Assembly: GCF_001042485.2 (NCBI RefSeq)
Contig: NZ_LBMN02000004.1
Coordinates: 434,001-498,000 of the forward strand
From: Bacillus paralicheniformis
Lineage (GTDB): Bacteria > Bacillota > Bacilli > Bacillales > Bacillaceae
Reading direction: 5' to 3'
DNA length: 64,000 bases
In this document: positions 1 to 8,567 of the stretch, in pieces
How the letters are laid out: every line of letters starts with the position of its first letter
Numbering within the stretch: position 1 is the stretch's first letter
The notes under the pieces: model-generated
Seen by the model: only the letters and a program-made list of their open reading frames with translations
What the model was told of the DNA's origin: nothing
The model's database searches: none
Made by a program: the position numbers and the translations under genes

Positions 1-162
1 TGAAGTGTGTCTAACAAAAGAGGGGCAGTTCAAATTCCCGGCGGTCTTTTTTGTTAAAAAACAGCAACCGCAGCCATGACCGTTCAGAAGGTCTTCTTCA
101 CCATTTTTTAACAAAAATTTTATCTGAATAAAATAAAAAATAGTTCAAGATTAATATATACC

Positions 163-1152
163 CTAAACAGATTGTCTGATTTTTAATGTAGGAGACAGAG
201 TCACGACATCCCTCTGTAATCCGCTTTCCCCATTTAGGTGGTTTACCATTGCACATACGGCTTTTTGAGCCAGCTCTTCAACAGGTATATCGATTGTCGT
301 GATTTCCGGATCGGTCACCTCACAGATCGATTGATTATCATATCCAAGCACTGCAAGCTGCTTTGGCACTTCATATTGATAATAGCGGGCCCTTTTAATA
401 ATTCCTGCGGCCACTTGGTCGTTTCCCGTAAAAATGGCGGTCGGCTTTTCAGACATGTTGTGGATCTGGTCCATAATACGGAAGCCGTCATGAATGGTAA
501 ATGCGTGGCTGAACATCCACTTCTCCTGGAAATGTAAACCCGCATCAGACAATGCTTTCATAAACCCTTCTTTTCTCATAATCTGGGCCTTGCTGTGTAT
601 CGTGTCACAGCAAAAGGCCATTAAATGATGCCCTTTTTGAATAAAAAGCTCCGTTCCTTTATATCCGGCTTCGAATTCGTCATAGCAGATCACCGGCACG
701 TCCGCTTCGGCGTGGAATTCATTTGCCAAGACCACAGGACCGTATTTGACGTATTTTTTGATGTCTTCCCACTCATTTTCAAGGCTGCATAACATAAGCC
801 CGTCGACTTCTTTCCTCTTGAGCAGCTCCAGTACTTTCAGTTCATTCTGCTTTTGATAAAACGTCTGAAACACAATGACTTTGTATTGGTGTTTCAGCGC
901 TTCAGCGGACACATGCTTCATGAGCTGCGCGAAGAATGGATGGTCCGCGTGAGGGACAGACACTGCGAGAAACATCGTTTTGTTGGATCTGAGCTTTCGT
1001 GCAGAGGTGTTCGGAATGTAGTCCAATTTTTCGATGACTTCCAAAACACGCTTCCTTTTTTCTTCAGATACATAAGGATGGTCGTTCAGTACTCTTGAAA
1101 CAGTTGTTTTTGACACATTACTTAATTTTGCAATTTCGTCAATCGTAGGCAT
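163..1152 (-). CDS. ntdR: LacI/GalR-family regulator NtdR
   Basis: Predicted transcription regulator of the adjacent divergent ntd genes. The N-terminus (residues 3-25) is a typical LacI helix-turn-helix with the core SKTTVSRVLN, followed by a hinge and a periplasmic-binding-protein-like effector domain to residue 329, the usual family length. The ATG at 1152 has an AGGAAGTGA ribosome-binding site. In B. subtilis NtdR activates ntdABC in response to neotrehalosadiamine; the same role is inferred from position and family. The 106-bp gap to ntdA contains a palindrome suited to a LacI-type dimer. Confidence 0.85.
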   Translation of the reverse strand: MPTIDEIAKLSNVSKTTVSRVLNDHPYVSEEKRKRVLEVIEKLDYIPNTSARKLRSNKTMFLAVSVPHADHPFFAQLMKHVSAEALKHQYKVIVFQTFYQKQNELKVLELLKRKEVDGLMLCSLENEWEDIKKYVKYGPVVLANEFHAEADVPVICYDEFEAGYKGTELFIQKGHHLMAFCCDTIHSKAQIMRKEGFMKALSDAGLHFQEKWMFSHAFTIHDGFRIMDQIHNMSEKPTAIFTGNDQVAAGIIKRARYYQYEVPKQLAVLGYDNQSICEVTDPEITTIDIPVEELAQKAVCAMVNHLNGESGLQRDVVTLSPTLKIRQSV

Positions 1153-1181
1153 AAAGTCACTTCCTGAAAAAAAGAGTTGTT

Positions 1182-1197
1182 ATGGTATCGATTCCAT
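1182..1197. promoter_or_regulatory. Candidate NtdR operator
   Basis: ATGGTATCGATTCCAT is an almost perfect 16-bp palindrome centred on CG, with one mismatched pair (T/T against A/A). It sits midway between the divergent ntdR and ntdA starts. Central CG dyads are typical of LacI-family operators. Assignment to NtdR is inference from position. Confidence 0.5.
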
Positions 1198-1258
1198 CAT
1201 TTAAGATATGTCATGAAATATGACAATTTCCCAAAATAATAAAAATGGGGTGAAATTG

Positions 1259-2571
1259 ATGAAAACCGCAAGCGAAAACATGACTTGCACAAGCAAACAG
1301 CTATTTGTCCTTCTGAATGATTTGAAGGAAGGGAAGCACGCTGGTGAATGCCGTATAGACGACACACTGGCTAATCAAAAATTAAAAGAGACATTGCAGC
1401 AGGATCAATTCGACTTGACCGCCAATTTGCTAAACAGAATGGATTCTCCGCCCTCCAGAGTTGATTTTATGCCGCTTCATCGACTGATCACAGAAGAAGA
1501 AGTAGATGACGTGATTCATGCGGTGAAAGGCGTGCTGCCGACCGGGCAATTTACAAGCGGTTCTTATGTCGGTGTATTTGAAGCTGAAATAGCCGCTCTT
1601 TTGAGAAAAAAGCATGTCATGGCTTCCTCCAGCGGAACCGATGCCATGATTGTCAACTGAAAGCTGCGGGTATTGGACAAGGTGATGAAGTCATTATGCC
1701 TGCAAACAGCTTTGCTGCAACGGAAAACGCCGTGCTTGCAGCTGGAGGCACTCCGGTTTTCTGCGATATTGACCCTGTTACATTTTGCATGGATCCTTCT
1801 GAACTTGAAGCATGCATCACTTTGAAAACGAAATGCATTTTGCCTGTACACCTTTATGGAAAGCTGCCAGACATGGAAGGCATTGCAAAAATCGCTGATA
1901 AATACGGCATCCCGATTATTGAAGACGCCTGCCAGTCGATCGGCGTTTCCGATCTGGGAAAAAACAGCCTTTGCTCCATATTAAGCTTTAATCCGTATAA
2001 AAATCTCGGCACTTGCGGAAAAGCAGGCGCAATTGTGACGGATGATCCATCATTTGCATCCGCATGCATGGAATATATGTACCACGGCTTTGAACTGAAT
2101 CAAAAAAATAAAAAGGCTGCTGATTACGGCTTTAACGCTAAGATTGATAATCTGCAAGCCGCTATTGGACTGGCAAGGATGAAACATCTTTCATTAAATA
2201 ATCTGAAGCGCTTATATTTAGCAGATCGTTATATTACGCATTTGCAGCAGTATGAAGACAGAGGTCTGATCCAATTGCCTCAAATGACCGATGATCATGT
2301 ATGGCATTTGTTTACAATTAAAATGATAAGCGGAAATCGAGACCAAGTCAAAGATATGATGCTTAAATTTCATAATGTCCAAACAGATATATACTACCCG
2401 ATTTTATCCCATCATCAAAACACACCACTTGTAAAAGCCGATTATCAGCATATATCGCTGCCGGTCACTGAATCAGTGCATAAACAAATGCTTCAGCTTC
2501 CTCTCTATCCGGGACTCACCGTAGAAGAACAAGACAAAGTAATGGAGGCCTTAATTGATGTCGTATCATGA
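1259..2571 (+). pseudogene. ntdA: ntdA, 3-oxo-glucose-6-phosphate aminotransferase, frameshifted
   Basis: NtdA is the PLP-dependent DegT/DnrJ/EryC1-type aminotransferase that converts 3-oxo-glucose-6-phosphate to kanosamine-6-phosphate. The reading frame from ATG 1259 (ribosome-binding site GGGGTG) runs to a TGA at 1658-1660, just after [10 protein letters not shown]. The rest of the protein continues without stops in the next frame: CTG AAA GCT from 1657, then [11 protein letters not shown], to TGA at 2571. Splicing the two frames at 1657 gives a co-linear alignment with NtdA as I remember it, residue for residue across the junction, so exactly one base appears to be missing. The PLP-lysine region (SFNPYKN) is in the second part. 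Neighbours ntdB and ntdC are intact, so this is either a recent mutation or a sequencing or assembly error. An upstream ATG at 1220 lacks a ribosome-binding site. Confidence 0.85.
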
Positions 2572-3406
2572 AACACTTTCTTTTCACACTTTGCAGCAAG
2601 TAAACAAGCCGAAGTACGCCGTATTTTGCGATTTTGATGAGACATATTTCGCCCACAGCATCACCGATGAATCGAGGAAAGCGCTCATGGACCTTGAAAC
2701 ATTTATTCATTCGAACCATCTCGATCACAAGATTTTGCTCGGCTGGGTGACCGGGAGCAGCCTGTCATCTGTTCTTGCAAAAATGAAGCGGGGAGGCTTT
2801 CGATATCTTCCGCATTTTGTCGCCAGTGACCTTGGCACTGAGATCACGTATTTCTCTGAAGAAGGCCAAGTCTCTGATAAAGATTGGGAAGCCCGATTGC
2901 AAGAATCGAATTTCTCCCATGATCTGGTCGAAGAAATCAAGCAGACTCTCTCTAAAAAATATGAGATTGAGCTTGTGCCTCAGACTCAGCATGGTTTTTC
3001 CCGCTATAAAATCAACTATTACTATAGATCGTCGGATGAGAACACAGATAAGAGGGCGCTTGAAGCCATCAGACGGCTTGCAAGAGAGCATGAAATAGGA
3101 GTAAATATCAATCGCTGCAACCCTTTGGCAGGCGATCCGGAAAACAGCTATGATGTGGACTTTATCCCTTTGCGGACAGGCAAACCGTACATTGTGGATT
3201 TTATATTGAATAAATTCGCGATAGAGAGGGAGAATTCATTTGCTTTCGGCGACAGCGGAAACGATGTGGATATGCTTAAAAAAACCGGACATGGTTATCT
3301 GGTGGGGAATGCGACAGCAGAAGCAAAGTCGCTCCATTCCCGTATGACAGAAGGCAGCTATACGGCTGGAATTTTAGAAGTGCTAAAAGCCCATATCAAA
3401 AGATAA
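2558..3406 (+). CDS. ntdB: Kanosamine-6-phosphate phosphatase NtdB
   Basis: HAD-superfamily phosphatase of the Cof/sucrose-phosphatase type. The nucleophile motif DFDETY is near residue 26, and the C-terminal acidic motif FGDSGND is near residue 228. It is expected to dephosphorylate kanosamine-6-phosphate in the NtdC-NtdA-NtdB route. The ATG at 2558 is preferred over the TTG at 2555 because GGAGG at 2544-2548 then has normal spacing. It overlaps the end of ntdA by 14 bp, implying translational coupling. The 282-residue length matches the family. Confidence 0.88.
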   Translation: MSYHETLSFHTLQQVNKPKYAVFCDFDETYFAHSITDESRKALMDLETFIHSNHLDHKILLGWVTGSSLSSVLAKMKRGGFRYLPHFVASDLGTEITYFSEEGQVSDKDWEARLQESNFSHDLVEEIKQTLSKKYEIELVPQTQHGFSRYKINYYYRSSDENTDKRALEAIRRLAREHEIGVNINRCNPLAGDPENSYDVDFIPLRTGKPYIVDFILNKFAIERENSFAFGDSGNDVDMLKKTGHGYLVGNATAEAKSLHSRMTEGSYTAGILEVLKAHIKR

Positions 3407-3419
3407 GGAGTGTCCTTAG

Positions 3420-4466
3420 ATGAAAATCGGAATTATTGGAGCCGGAGGAATTGCAAAAGCTCATGCGAAAGCTCTTTCAACAGTCAAAGGTGCCGAGCTT
3501 TCCGGGTTTTTTGATATCAACTCGCTTGCCTCGCGCAAATGTGCGTTTGAATATGGAGGAACCGCATTTAACAGTATGCAGGAGCTGTTGAATCAGTCGA
3601 CGGCAGTCATCGTTTCATCGCCGAACTTTTGCCATAAAGAACATGTGCTTGAAGCGATGGCCGCAGGTAAGTATGTATTGTGTGAAAAACCGATGGCTGT
3701 CTCAATGGAGGAAGCGGAGGAGATGAAAAACAGGGCTTCTCAATCTGCTTATATTCCGATCATGGGCTTCAATTACCGCCATCTCACATTTGTTCAGCGC
3801 CTAAAAGATATGCTATCCGGCAATGAACTTGGAGATATCTTGTCCATCAATGTCCATTTTAAGAAAAACAGCGCCTTGAGAAGAAAAAAATATACTTGGC
3901 GCGATCATTCGAAAAGCAATAAAACGAGCGGGGCATTAGGAGATTTGGGTGTGCATTTAATCGATCTCATTCTTTATTTGTTCGACAGCCCGTTTAAACT
4001 GGACAGTTTAAAAGTCAAAATGATGACGGTCGTCAAAGAAAAAGAACAAAAACAGGTATATGTTGATGATCATTCTGAAGTATACGGCCAGCTTGAAAAT
4101 CATGTGTTTGTCAATATGATTACGTCAAAATGCACAAAAGCGGATGAATGCGGCTTTAGCATCGAGGTCAATGGCCAAAACGGCGTATTCTACTATCATT
4201 CACGGCAGAAAAATCAGTTTTTGCTGAGGACCGGATTGACGGAGCGGATGATAACAATGCCGGACACGTGGCTGACAGACCCTGAAAATGAATTTTACGG
4301 ATGGGCCGATTCCTTCAGAGTTCAGCTGATTCAATGGATGAACGGAGTTCGGGATCGCAATTTCGCACCTCTTGCCACTTTTGATGATGGATACAAGACG
4401 CAGTTCTACTTAAATGAATTTTTCAATAAAGGTCAGCAGCTGTCCCTTTCAAAACAAGCAAACTAG
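3420..4466 (+). CDS. ntdC: Glucose-6-phosphate 3-dehydrogenase NtdC
   Basis: Gfo/Idh/MocA-family NAD-dependent dehydrogenase, 348 residues. The N-terminal Rossmann signature GIIGAGGIAKAHA is at residues 3-15, and the substrate-side lysine motif CEKPMA is near residue 91. NtdC oxidises C3 of glucose-6-phosphate, the first step of kanosamine synthesis in B. subtilis. It starts 13 bp after ntdB with an AAGGAG ribosome-binding site, so it is in the same operon. If NtdA is inactive its product would have no partner enzyme here. Confidence 0.88.
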   Translation: MKIGIIGAGGIAKAHAKALSTVKGAELSGFFDINSLASRKCAFEYGGTAFNSMQELLNQSTAVIVSSPNFCHKEHVLEAMAAGKYVLCEKPMAVSMEEAEEMKNRASQSAYIPIMGFNYRHLTFVQRLKDMLSGNELGDILSINVHFKKNSALRRKKYTWRDHSKSNKTSGALGDLGVHLIDLILYLFDSPFKLDSLKVKMMTVVKEKEQKQVYVDDHSEVYGQLENHVFVNMITSKCTKADECGFSIEVNGQNGVFYYHSRQKNQFLLRTGLTERMITMPDTWLTDPENEFYGWADSFRVQLIQWMNGVRDRNFAPLATFDDGYKTQFYLNEFFNKGQQLSLSKQAN

Positions 4467-4474
4467 CATTGCGA

Positions 4475-4513
4475 AAAACCCTTGCCGGCCGTGCCAATAG
4501 CCGCAAGGGTTTT
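4475..4513 (+). terminator. ntdC-glcP intercistronic hairpin
   Basis: AAAACCCTTGC (4475-4485) pairs with GCAAGGGTTTT (4503-4513), giving an 11-bp stem around a 17-nt loop. It ends in only four T residues, so it is probably a partial terminator or attenuator that lowers glcP relative to ntdABC, not a full stop. Confidence 0.55.
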
Positions 4514-4540
4514 ATGGTCTGCAACGAAGGAGTGAGTCTA

Positions 4541-5725
4541 ATGAAAAAAATATTTCTATTCGGCTGTTCGTTTTATTTTCTCGTAGGGGTTATCCATATC
4601 CTGCTGGGGAGCCTGTCACCTTATATCATTCAAGAATATCACCGGGATGTTCATGATCTATCCTTCCTGATCTTTTTCCAATTCACCGGTTTTCTAATCG
4701 GTGTCCTGCTTGCGCCGATATTTGTCAGGCGCACCTCTCATGCGGCTGTATTGACGTTTGGCCTTCTTCTTATTCTCGTAACGCTTTTAGGCGTGTTCCT
4801 TTTTGATATGTTCATCTTTTTTGTCATCATGGGGTTTTTGCTCGGCTTTGGCGCCGGTACTTTAGAAACGACGATGGGAGCGTATGTGATTGCCCAAGAT
4901 AAAAATGCGAAGGGGATGAATATTTTAGAGGTTTTTTTCGGATTGGGCGCTTTGCTGTTTCCTTTTCTTATTTATATCCTTACGGAACGATATGCCTGGC
5001 ATTTCCCCTTGTATGCTTTATTTATCTTCGTTTTTGTGCTTGCGTGTATGTGGGTGGTTTATTTGTGCAGAAAAACCCCTGACACTGCTTCCGGTCAAAT
5101 GACTTATCAGGAAAAACCGACTGTGTCAGCCATATTTGAAACCGGAAGGAAAGAAAAAAGCATTTTCCTCTTTCTCATATTCGCTTTTGTATATGCGGGT
5201 ATCGAGACCAATTTCGCAAACTTTTTGCCGGCGCTGATGCTGGAAAAAGGAGCAGAAGAAATCAGCGTGATCAGCGTTTCGTTTTTTTGGACGGGAATGG
5301 TGTGCGGGCGTTTGTTGACAAGTATTTTTGGCGGACGCTTGACTTCCGTTGCCTTTCTGATCTTCAGTGCCGGAGCCTTGACTGTTTTGCTTTTGATTCT
5401 GGTATGGTTTCCGCTTCATCAAACACAGCTGCTCCTCGTATTTTTCATCGGGCTCTCGGCAGCCGGTATTTTTCCGTGCGCCGTCACTCTGGCCTCGTTG
5501 GCTGGAAAGCCTTTTACAGAGGAAATCACCAGTCTCTTCATTTCATCCGCAAGTCTGGGAGGAGCGCTTCTTTCATTTTTGATCGGCTGGGCGATTGATG
5601 CAAGCGCAGCGGCTGTCTTCCCGTTTCTGCTGTTCGGCGGATTGGGGGGCTTGCTGCTCGTGATCAGCGCGGTGATTTTTTTATCCGGCCTGCAAAAAAA
5701 CAAGCAGAGCCATTTGGATATGTAG
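4541..5725 (+). CDS. glcP: MFS hexose transporter GlcP
   Basis: Major facilitator superfamily permease, 394 residues with about 12 hydrophobic segments. In B. subtilis GlcP is a glucose/mannose:H+ symporter cotranscribed with ntdABC, and the same gene order is seen here. The ATG at 4541 is chosen because GAAGGAGTGAG lies just upstream; the upstream in-frame codons run through the intercistronic hairpin and are unlikely to be translated. Substrate is inferred from synteny and family. Confidence 0.82.
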   Translation: MKKIFLFGCSFYFLVGVIHILLGSLSPYIIQEYHRDVHDLSFLIFFQFTGFLIGVLLAPIFVRRTSHAAVLTFGLLLILVTLLGVFLFDMFIFFVIMGFLLGFGAGTLETTMGAYVIAQDKNAKGMNILEVFFGLGALLFPFLIYILTERYAWHFPLYALFIFVFVLACMWVVYLCRKTPDTASGQMTYQEKPTVSAIFETGRKEKSIFLFLIFAFVYAGIETNFANFLPALMLEKGAEEISVISVSFFWTGMVCGRLLTSIFGGRLTSVAFLIFSAGALTVLLLILVWFPLHQTQLLLVFFIGLSAAGIFPCAVTLASLAGKPFTEEITSLFISSASLGGALLSFLIGWAIDASAAAVFPFLLFGGLGGLLLVISAVIFLSGLQKNKQSHLDM

Positions 5726-5773
5726 ACCTTTTAGGAAGAGATTACAAGCTTAGTAGAATTTTTTTCAGCATCC

Positions 5774-5803
5774 GTTTAAACCGTTCCATCTTTGACCATA
5801 ATA
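5774..5803 (+). promoter_or_regulatory. Sigma-F-type promoter of spoIIR
   Basis: GTTTA at 5774-5778, a 15-bp spacer, then GACCATAATA at 5794-5803. This fits the forespore consensus GYWTA-N15-GGnnAnAnTR with one mismatch, at the second G. It lies about 40 bp before the spoIIR start. spoIIR is a known sigma-F gene in B. subtilis. Confidence 0.75.
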
Positions 5804-5845
5804 TTGCTAGAAAAGGTTGAAGAACGGAGAGGAACGGTGGGGAAA

Positions 5846-6505
5846 ATGAAGAAATCAAACATTGCCTGTATGTATATTTTTCTTTTATTAATAGGAGCGC
5901 TTGCAAATCTCACGACGGAAGAGACGGCCCAATCATCAGACGGGAAGCCTGCCGTGATTCCAGATGAAGCGATTCGGCTGCGGATTTTGGCAAACAGCGA
6001 CAGCGGGAGCGACCAAAGCGTCAAACGTAAAATCAGGGATGAGGTCAATAAACAAATTACGAAATGGGTGGAAAACCTGACCTCGGTTGAGGAAGCGAGA
6101 CAAGTCATCAGGTCGAAGCTGCCCGAAATCAAAGAGGTTGCCAAGGATGTTATGAAGCGCGAAAATGTCCGGCAATCCGTGTCTGTCCGTTTTGATCGAG
6201 TTTCATTTCCGACAAAGCTATACGGCAATATGGTGTATCCAGCCGGAGAATATGAGGCTGTTTTAATTACATTAGGCAAGGGAGAGGGAGCCAACTGGTG
6301 GTGTGTCCTGTTTCCGCCGCTTTGCTTTCTTGATTTTTCCAATGGGGAAGCCGTAAAGTCGCCTGAAGACGAACAAACCGATGCCGGGGAAAACGCCCGG
6401 GAAGAAAAAACAGTCGCTGCAGATGAAGCGGTATCTGGCAAAGATAAAGAAGACAAAGAAGTGAAATTTTTTCTTGTCGAATGGATTACCGGGCTTTTTT
6501 CTTAA
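5846..6505 (+). CDS. spoIIR: Stage II sporulation protein R
   Basis: Forespore-made signalling protein that crosses into the intermembrane space and triggers SpoIIGA to process pro-sigma-E in the mother cell. The 219-residue product has an N-terminal hydrophobic signal segment (residues 4-20), the conserved run IPDEAIRLRILANSDS and the cysteine-containing NWWCVLFPPLCFLD motif, followed by a variable acidic tail. The ATG at 5846 follows GGTGGGGA; the longer frame from 5792 would start upstream of the expected transcript and is rejected. The sigma-F-like promoter and own terminator make it monocistronic. Confidence 0.93.
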   Translation: MKKSNIACMYIFLLLIGALANLTTEETAQSSDGKPAVIPDEAIRLRILANSDSGSDQSVKRKIRDEVNKQITKWVENLTSVEEARQVIRSKLPEIKEVAKDVMKRENVRQSVSVRFDRVSFPTKLYGNMVYPAGEYEAVLITLGKGEGANWWCVLFPPLCFLDFSNGEAVKSPEDEQTDAGENAREEKTVAADEAVSGKDKEDKEVKFFLVEWITGLFS

Positions 6506-6508
6506 AGG

Positions 6509-6540
6509 AACCGCCGTGCTTTCGTGCAGGGCGGTTTTTT
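6509..6540 (+). terminator. spoIIR terminator
   Basis: AACCGCC (6509-6515) pairs with GGCGGTT (6530-6536), with TGC/GCA pairing inside, and is followed by a T run. Confidence 0.85.
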
Positions 6541-6848
6541 ACTGTTTGTTTTTTCATGATGGTTATTCACGCTTTTGAATATGATATAATTTTCCAAAAC
6601 GGTTCAGGGAAAATACTGCTTTTCGAATATACACCTTCTGCCCCTTTCTGATGTGTCAATTACATTGCCCGGTAGAAAGAGAAACTGTCTTATCACCAGT
6701 ACAGAGTTCATTTGCATACTCATTCAAAGCATTAGTTCCTGCTAATCAAAATTGAAAAATGAATTGCCGGCTTTCTTCCAAATCAAAAGGTATATTTTAC
6801 TGTCGCCCTCATAGATTGGATAGAGAAGTTAAAAAACGGGGTGAAAAG
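6541..6848 (+). other. Leader/intergenic region before ywlB
   Basis: No convincing gene in these 308 bp. A TATAAT at 6585-6590 with a poor -35 (GTTATT at 6562) could give a transcript with a leader of about 250 nt. No riboswitch class was recognised. Confidence 0.4.
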
Positions 6849-7292
6849 ATGTTCTACCAATTGAGGTTAGCGGAAATGAAAGACATGAATGCGATCGAAG
6901 CGTTTTTAAAAAAGGCGGGGACAAGCCATAAAGGCATTGAGGAAGCGAAGAGCCAGTTTATCATGATGGAAGACCCTCCCGATGAAATCGTCGCCTGCCT
7001 CGGAATGGAGGAATTTGAAAACAAAAAAGGGCTGCTGCGCTCGCTTGTCGTGTCTGACAAGCTCAGCCAGGGCCACATCGTTTCCCTGTTTCAAAGCATG
7101 CAGGTATTGTGTGAAAAGCGGGGAATCCAAACCCTGTATTTAGTTGCCAATAAACGAACATCGATGGATTTCCTTGAAGTGCTCGGTTTTAAACAAGCTG
7201 CGGCAATTCCGGAAGAGCTTGATGGATCAGAGCATGTTTCAGACTCGTTGAGCGTAAACGGAGCCGTTTTGATGGAGAAAACGTCTAATTAG
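6849..7292 (+). CDS. ywlB: GNAT-family N-acetyltransferase YwlB
   Basis: Predicted acetyltransferase of 147 residues. The order spoIIR-ywlB-ywlC matches B. subtilis. The acetyl-CoA-binding region is around residues 65-90 (LLRSLVVSDKLSQGHI), but the canonical Q/RxxGxG/A loop is weak, so substrate and activity are unknown. The ATG at 6849 is preceded by GGGGTG; longer frames upstream lack a ribosome-binding site. It ends just before a DnaA-box-containing terminator. Confidence 0.75.
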   Translation: MFYQLRLAEMKDMNAIEAFLKKAGTSHKGIEEAKSQFIMMEDPPDEIVACLGMEEFENKKGLLRSLVVSDKLSQGHIVSLFQSMQVLCEKRGIQTLYLVANKRTSMDFLEVLGFKQAAAIPEELDGSEHVSDSLSVNGAVLMEKTSN

Positions 7293-7300
7293 CCGTTAAC

Positions 7301-7508
7301 TTATACACAGAGATATCCACGGATTCAAAAGCGTTATCCACAAAATGTGGACAACGCTTGTTTTCTTTTTCTTCATCTTTTATACTTTCAACAGGATTTA
7401 CATGAATGATTAACGTTTTTAGTGTTTTGTTAAGGGAGTTTTGATGTTAATGAAAACAAAAGTATGGACTGTGGATGTAAAACGTGATTTGTCCACAAAC
7501 TGTCCACA
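7301..7508. promoter_or_regulatory. DnaA-box cluster at ywlB/ywlC
   Basis: Nine-base DnaA-box matches: TTATACACA at 7301, TTATCCACA (perfect) at 7334, TTGTCCACA on the minus strand at 7346-7354, TTGTCCACA at 7489, and CTGTCCACA at 7500. Further boxes lie inside ywlC: TTGTCCACA at 7658 and a perfect TTATCCACA at 7786. A DnaA-binding cluster at ywlC is, as I recall, one of several origin-proximal clusters that titrate DnaA in B. subtilis. There is no AT-rich unwinding element or dnaA/dnaN gene, so this is not an origin. Confidence 0.8.
7329..7369 (+). terminator. ywlB terminator formed by opposed DnaA boxes
   Basis: AAGCGTTATCCACA (7329-7342) faces TGTGGACAACGCTT (7346-7359) across an AAA loop, pairing 13 of 14 positions, and is followed by GTTTTCTTTTTC. 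Each arm contains a DnaA box, so one sequence appears to serve as transcription terminator and DnaA target. Confidence 0.75.
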
Positions 7509-8493
7509 AATTGCACAAGCGGCAAGACTGCTCAAGCAAAATGAAACGGTTGCTTTTCCGACAGAGACTGTTTACGGTCTTGGTGCAAACGCCAAACACA
7601 GCGAAGCAGTAGCTAAAATATACGAAGCGAAAGGGCGTCCGAGCGACAATCCGCTCATTGTCCACATCGCTGAAATTGAACAGCTCGGAGAATTTGCAGA
7701 GGTTGATTCGCCTCAGGCCGAAATGCTGATGAAGCGTTTTTGGCCCGGACCGCTGACCCTTGTGCTGCCTTGCAGACCCGGGGTGTTATCCACAAAGGTG
7801 ACGGCGGGGCTCGATACGGTCGCGGTCAGAATGCCTGATCATCCTGTTGCCCTTGAGCTGATTAGACAGGCCGGCGTTCCGGTGGCCGCCCCGAGCGCCA
7901 ATCTGTCCGGGAAACCGAGTCCGACGAAAGCCGAGCATGTCGTTCACGATTTAAATGGAAGGATTGCAGGTATCGTTGACGGCGGTCCTACAGGAGTAGG
8001 GGTTGAATCAACAGTTGTTTCATGCACCGGGGAAATTCCGGTCATTTTGAGGCCGGGCGGCGTCACAAAAGAGCAGCTCGAAGAAGCGGCCGGCTCTGTC
8101 TTGATTGACCAGGGCCTCACCGACGAAAAAAAGGCGCCGATGTCTCCCGGGATGAAATATGCGCATTATGCACCGGAAGCCCCGCTTGCCATTGTGAACG
8201 GAAGCGTTGAAGATATTCAACGGCTGATCGGCCAATATCAGAAAGACGGCATGAAAGTCGGCGTCCTTACGACAGAGGAACGGGCCGGTGCCTATCAGGC
8301 GGATGCCGTCCGCATCTGCGGCAGAAGAGACCGTCTTGAAACGGTTGCCGCCGGTTTGTATGACATTCTCCGCAGCTTTGACGAAGAACAGCTCGATTTT
8401 ATTTTTGCTGAGTCTTTCCCTGAGGAAGGGGTGGGCCGGGCGATTATGAACCGGCTCTTGAAAGCTGCAGGCCATCGCGTAATCGAAGCGTAG
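7444..8493 (+). CDS. ywlC: Threonylcarbamoyl-AMP synthase (Sua5/YwlC type)
   Basis: Makes L-threonylcarbamoyl-adenylate from threonine, bicarbonate and ATP for the t6A modification at position 37 of ANN-decoding tRNAs. The YrdC domain fills residues 15-210 (VAFPTETVYGLG, KGRPSDNPL, APSANLSGKPSPT), followed by the Sua5-specific C-terminal domain to residue 349, the long form. The ATG at 7444 sits 7 nt after AAGGGAG; an ATG at 7450 is also possible. The first codons overlap DnaA boxes, so DnaA binding could influence its transcription. Confidence 0.9.
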   Translation: MLMKTKVWTVDVKRDLSTNCPQIAQAARLLKQNETVAFPTETVYGLGANAKHSEAVAKIYEAKGRPSDNPLIVHIAEIEQLGEFAEVDSPQAEMLMKRFWPGPLTLVLPCRPGVLSTKVTAGLDTVAVRMPDHPVALELIRQAGVPVAAPSANLSGKPSPTKAEHVVHDLNGRIAGIVDGGPTGVGVESTVVSCTGEIPVILRPGGVTKEQLEEAAGSVLIDQGLTDEKKAPMSPGMKYAHYAPEAPLAIVNGSVEDIQRLIGQYQKDGMKVGVLTTEERAGAYQADAVRICGRRDRLETVAAGLYDILRSFDEEQLDFIFAESFPEEGVGRAIMNRLLKAAGHRVIEA

Positions 8494-8567
8494 CCTAAGC
8501 AGGGTTGTTCTATCCGCCTTTGGACGTGCATAAGCTAGAAAAGCTGGCGTGTCCAAGGGGGAATTGC

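Noticed and set aside
4469..4540. Upstream in-frame extension of glcP
   Set aside because: It would be translated through the intercistronic hairpin and lacks a ribosome-binding site; ATG 4541 has a good one.
7301..7508. Possible replication origin because of clustered DnaA boxes
   Set aside because: No dnaA/dnaN, no DnaA-trio or AT-rich unwinding region, and a known DnaA-titrating cluster type occurs at ywlC in B. subtilis.
8494..8567. Manganese riboswitch before mntP
   Set aside because: The gap is only 74 bp and no yybP-ykoY core was seen.
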